Source: an uncultured beta proteobacterium
GTDB lineage: Bacteria > Pseudomonadota > Gammaproteobacteria > Burkholderiales > Rhodocyclaceae
Assembly (NCBI GenBank): GCA_903916205.1
Contig: CAIWVX010000110.1
Span: 1 to 8,078, forward strand
Length of the DNA: 8,078 nucleotides
Direction of reading: 5' to 3'
Each line of letters opens with the position of its first letter. Positions within the stretch are counted from its first letter, which is position 1. The notes under the pieces are model-generated. The model did no database searches. It had not been told where the DNA came from and saw only the letters and a list, made by a program, of their open reading frames with translations. The position numbers and the translations under genes were made by a program. This document shows positions 6,525 through 8,078 of the stretch, in pieces.

Positions 6525-8078
6525 GTTGGCATCAATGGGCAGACGAGCTGCGCCAGACACCACAACAGGCGGTCACGGACTTGCTGCGTGGCGCGGCGGA
6601 TATCGGCCCTTTCGAGCGCGTAACGCCGCACGAATTCCTGCTGGCGGTGTTGCCCCGCAACAGTCGCAACGTATCGAGTACCTTGCTCGGCGAGCCGCGT
6701 ACGGCCTCGATTGAAACCGACCCGACGGCCAACCTGCCAGACTATCTGGACACCGGCTTGTCAGCTTGGCTGCTGGCACAACGCGATGCGCCCCAACCGC
6801 CCGCAAGAAAACTCGGTGCCTATGCCGACCAAGTAGTCGAAGCCCTGCAATGGCCGCTGTTTTTTGCACTGCCGAAAACTCGCGCCACGTTGCAAGCCGA
6901 CCGCGCCCAATGGCTCCAGTGGCTAAGTTCGCTCACCCTCTCCGCTTTTCGTGACCCAGAGTACGACTACTGGCAGGTGCTGGCGGCACAACAGACCGAC
7001 GACCAATTGCAGTCCTTCTGGCAATCCTTTGTGGTGGAAGCGGGGCGCTCCCGCGCTGCGCGTTACCTCAACCTGGGTCTGCTGGCTCTAGCCAAGCTTC
7101 CCCTGTCGGAAAACGACAGCTTGCGCAATCTGCGGCTGCAAGTGCAAGCGCTCGTCAATCGCTACCAACGCCGCAAGAGCCAGGGCACACGGGCTCAGGA
7201 GGATCTGGCAGAAGCCTTGCGTGGCGTCATGGCGCGCAACCCCAACCTGAACGCTACCCACTACCGGGAATTAATGACTGACTTGCTCTCCCCGCTGGGC
7301 GACAACACGACGGCGTTGATGCTGAGCTTTTTGGGGCTTGCCCCAACCACACAGCGCCATGCCAGCACGACCCTCAGCGCCGCTTACAAACTCAAGCCAC
7401 CGGCCTTGGCCGACGAGGCCGACCAAGCCGTCCGGGACGTGTGCCAATCCGGCAGTCTAGCGCAAGCGTGGCAAGCCATTCGCCCCCTGCTCAGCGCCCA
7501 CGAAGACTTCTTGCACAAGTCGGGCGATGCTTCTTACTTCTTGCCTACTCTGGACAAGTGCGCCCGTGCCCTATGCAAGAAATACCCCTTGCGCGACCCG
7601 GAAATCCGGGACCGCCTATTCCAGTGGATACACCTGGCCTTACGTGTGGACGCCGATAACCCGAGGCTGTGGATGCTGTGGGAGTTGACCTTGCGCCAGG
7701 CGGGTCACCCGCAGCGCGCACAGTGGGTTCTGTGGGAAATGACGCGACGCTTTCCAGACAATCTGCACTGCCGTCTGGAACTGGCGCGTTTGCTGGCCGC
7801 ATCCCACGCCCCCGACGATCAGGCTCAGGCTCACCGCCTGTTGCAGCAGGTGCTGCAGTTGGATTCAAACAACCAGCATGCCCATTCCACCCTAGCCCAG
7901 TTGGCCATTCGTCGCGAGGATTGGCTTACGGCACTGGATCACGCCCAAACGGGTTTGCGGATTGCCCCTGACGATCAGGCCAGCGCCCTGCTGCTGGCCA
8001 CGGCTTACGCTCGGCGCAATGGACCAGACGATTTGCAAACGGCCATTGATCACTTGCAGCGCTTTGTGAGCCGCTACC
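6521..8078 (+). CDS. Large TPR-containing protein of unknown function (3' end outside window)
   Basis: An uninterrupted frame of 519 codons runs from ATG 6521 off the right edge. It begins MSWHQWADELRQTPQQAVTD. Residues 1 to about 375 are predominantly helix-like, rich in L, A, Q and R, with aromatic clusters such as EYDYWQVLAAQQTDDQLQSFWQ near 150-170; I recognise no family there. From residue 380 helical repeats appear: NPRLWMLWELTLRQAGHPQRAQWVLWEMTRRFPDN (about 380-414), a unit to about 451, a clear TPR at 452-485 (ALDHAQTGLRIAPDD) and another at 486-519, with more presumably beyond the edge. No catalytic motif, signal peptide or membrane span is visible. TPR arrays usually form protein-binding scaffolds. 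The overlap with the preceding gene and a good ribosome site argue for a shared transcript. Base composition is higher in G+C than in the core genes (bases 6601-6660: 38 of 60 G+C; 3241-3300 in rnhA: 29 of 60). Confidence 0.88.
   Translation, partial: MSWHQWADELRQTPQQAVTDLLRGAADIGPFERVTPHEFLLAVLPRNSRNVSSTLLGEPRTASIETDPTANLPDYLDTGLSAWLLAQRDAPQPPARKLGAYADQVVEALQWPLFFALPKTRATLQADRAQWLQWLSSLTLSAFRDPEYDYWQVLAAQQTDDQLQSFWQSFVVEAGRSRAARYLNLGLLALAKLPLSENDSLRNLRLQVQALVNRYQRRKSQGTRAQEDLAEALRGVMARNPNLNATHYRELMTDLLSPLGDNTTALMLSFLGLAPTTQRHASTTLSAAYKLKPPALADEADQAVRDVCQSGSLAQAWQAIRPLLSAHEDFLHKSGDASYFLPTLDKCARALCKKYPLRDPEIRDRLFQWIHLALRVDADNPRLWMLWELTLRQAGHPQRAQWVLWEMTRRFPDNLHCRLELARLLAASHAPDDQAQAHRLLQQVLQLDSNNQHAHSTLAQLAIRREDWLTALDHAQTGLRIAPDDQASALLLATAYARRNGPDDLQTAIDHLQRFVSRY

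Noticed and set aside
6526..6954. Several 60-100-codon frames on both strands
   Set aside because: All overlap the 519-codon frame that starts at 6521 with a good ribosome site and coupled ATGA start; they have no support of their own.
7545..7868. Open frame of 107 codons on the - strand
   Set aside because: It is antisense to the large TPR protein, which is open through the whole region and has clear TPR units here; the minus product is a P/G/R-rich artefact of G+C-rich DNA.
1..8078. CRISPR array, tRNA, rRNA, transposase or integrase
   Set aside because: The only regular tandem repeat is the coding 102-bp TPR array; no cloverleaf, rRNA-like stretch, transposase motif or terminal inverted repeat with target duplication was seen.

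Overview
The window looks like proteobacterial chromosome, most likely a betaproteobacterium or related gammaproteobacterium. The block gloB, yafS-like methyltransferase, rnhA, dnaQ is a known neighbourhood in these classes; E. coli has the same gene order but with rnhA on the other strand. The sequence style of the RlmB and methyltransferase proteins leans betaproteobacterial from memory. This is inference: no rRNA or other marker is present.

Layout. Positions 3-1556 (+) hold the 3' part of a long TPR protein with a C-terminal glycosyltransferase-9-like domain, cut by the left edge; its TPR array is a 102-bp tandem repeat at DNA level. Its tail overlaps by 32 bp the tail of gloB (1525-2286, -; glyoxalase II). 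Divergent from gloB and only 27 bp away begins a yafS-like methyltransferase (2314-3039, +), which overlaps rnhA (3029-3487, +; RNase HI). After a 158-bp spacer with an inverted repeat and a candidate promoter comes dnaQ (3646-4356, +; proofreading subunit of DNA polymerase III). rlmB (4377-5120, -; 23S rRNA 2'-O-methyltransferase) converges on dnaQ.

A gene-free stretch (5121-5525) with short imperfect direct repeats separates this core block from a right-hand module: a 332-aa protein I do not recognise (5526-6524, +) followed, with a 4-bp ATGA overlap, by a large protein (6521 to the right edge, +) with an unrecognised N-terminal ~375 residues and TPR-like repeats after that. The second gene is visibly richer in G+C than the core genes.

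The core genes cover housekeeping tasks: methylglyoxal detoxification, RNA-DNA hybrid removal, replication proofreading and ribosome maturation. The most likely place for something undescribed is the two-gene module at the right, which is tightly coupled, has no function I can name, and continues beyond the window.
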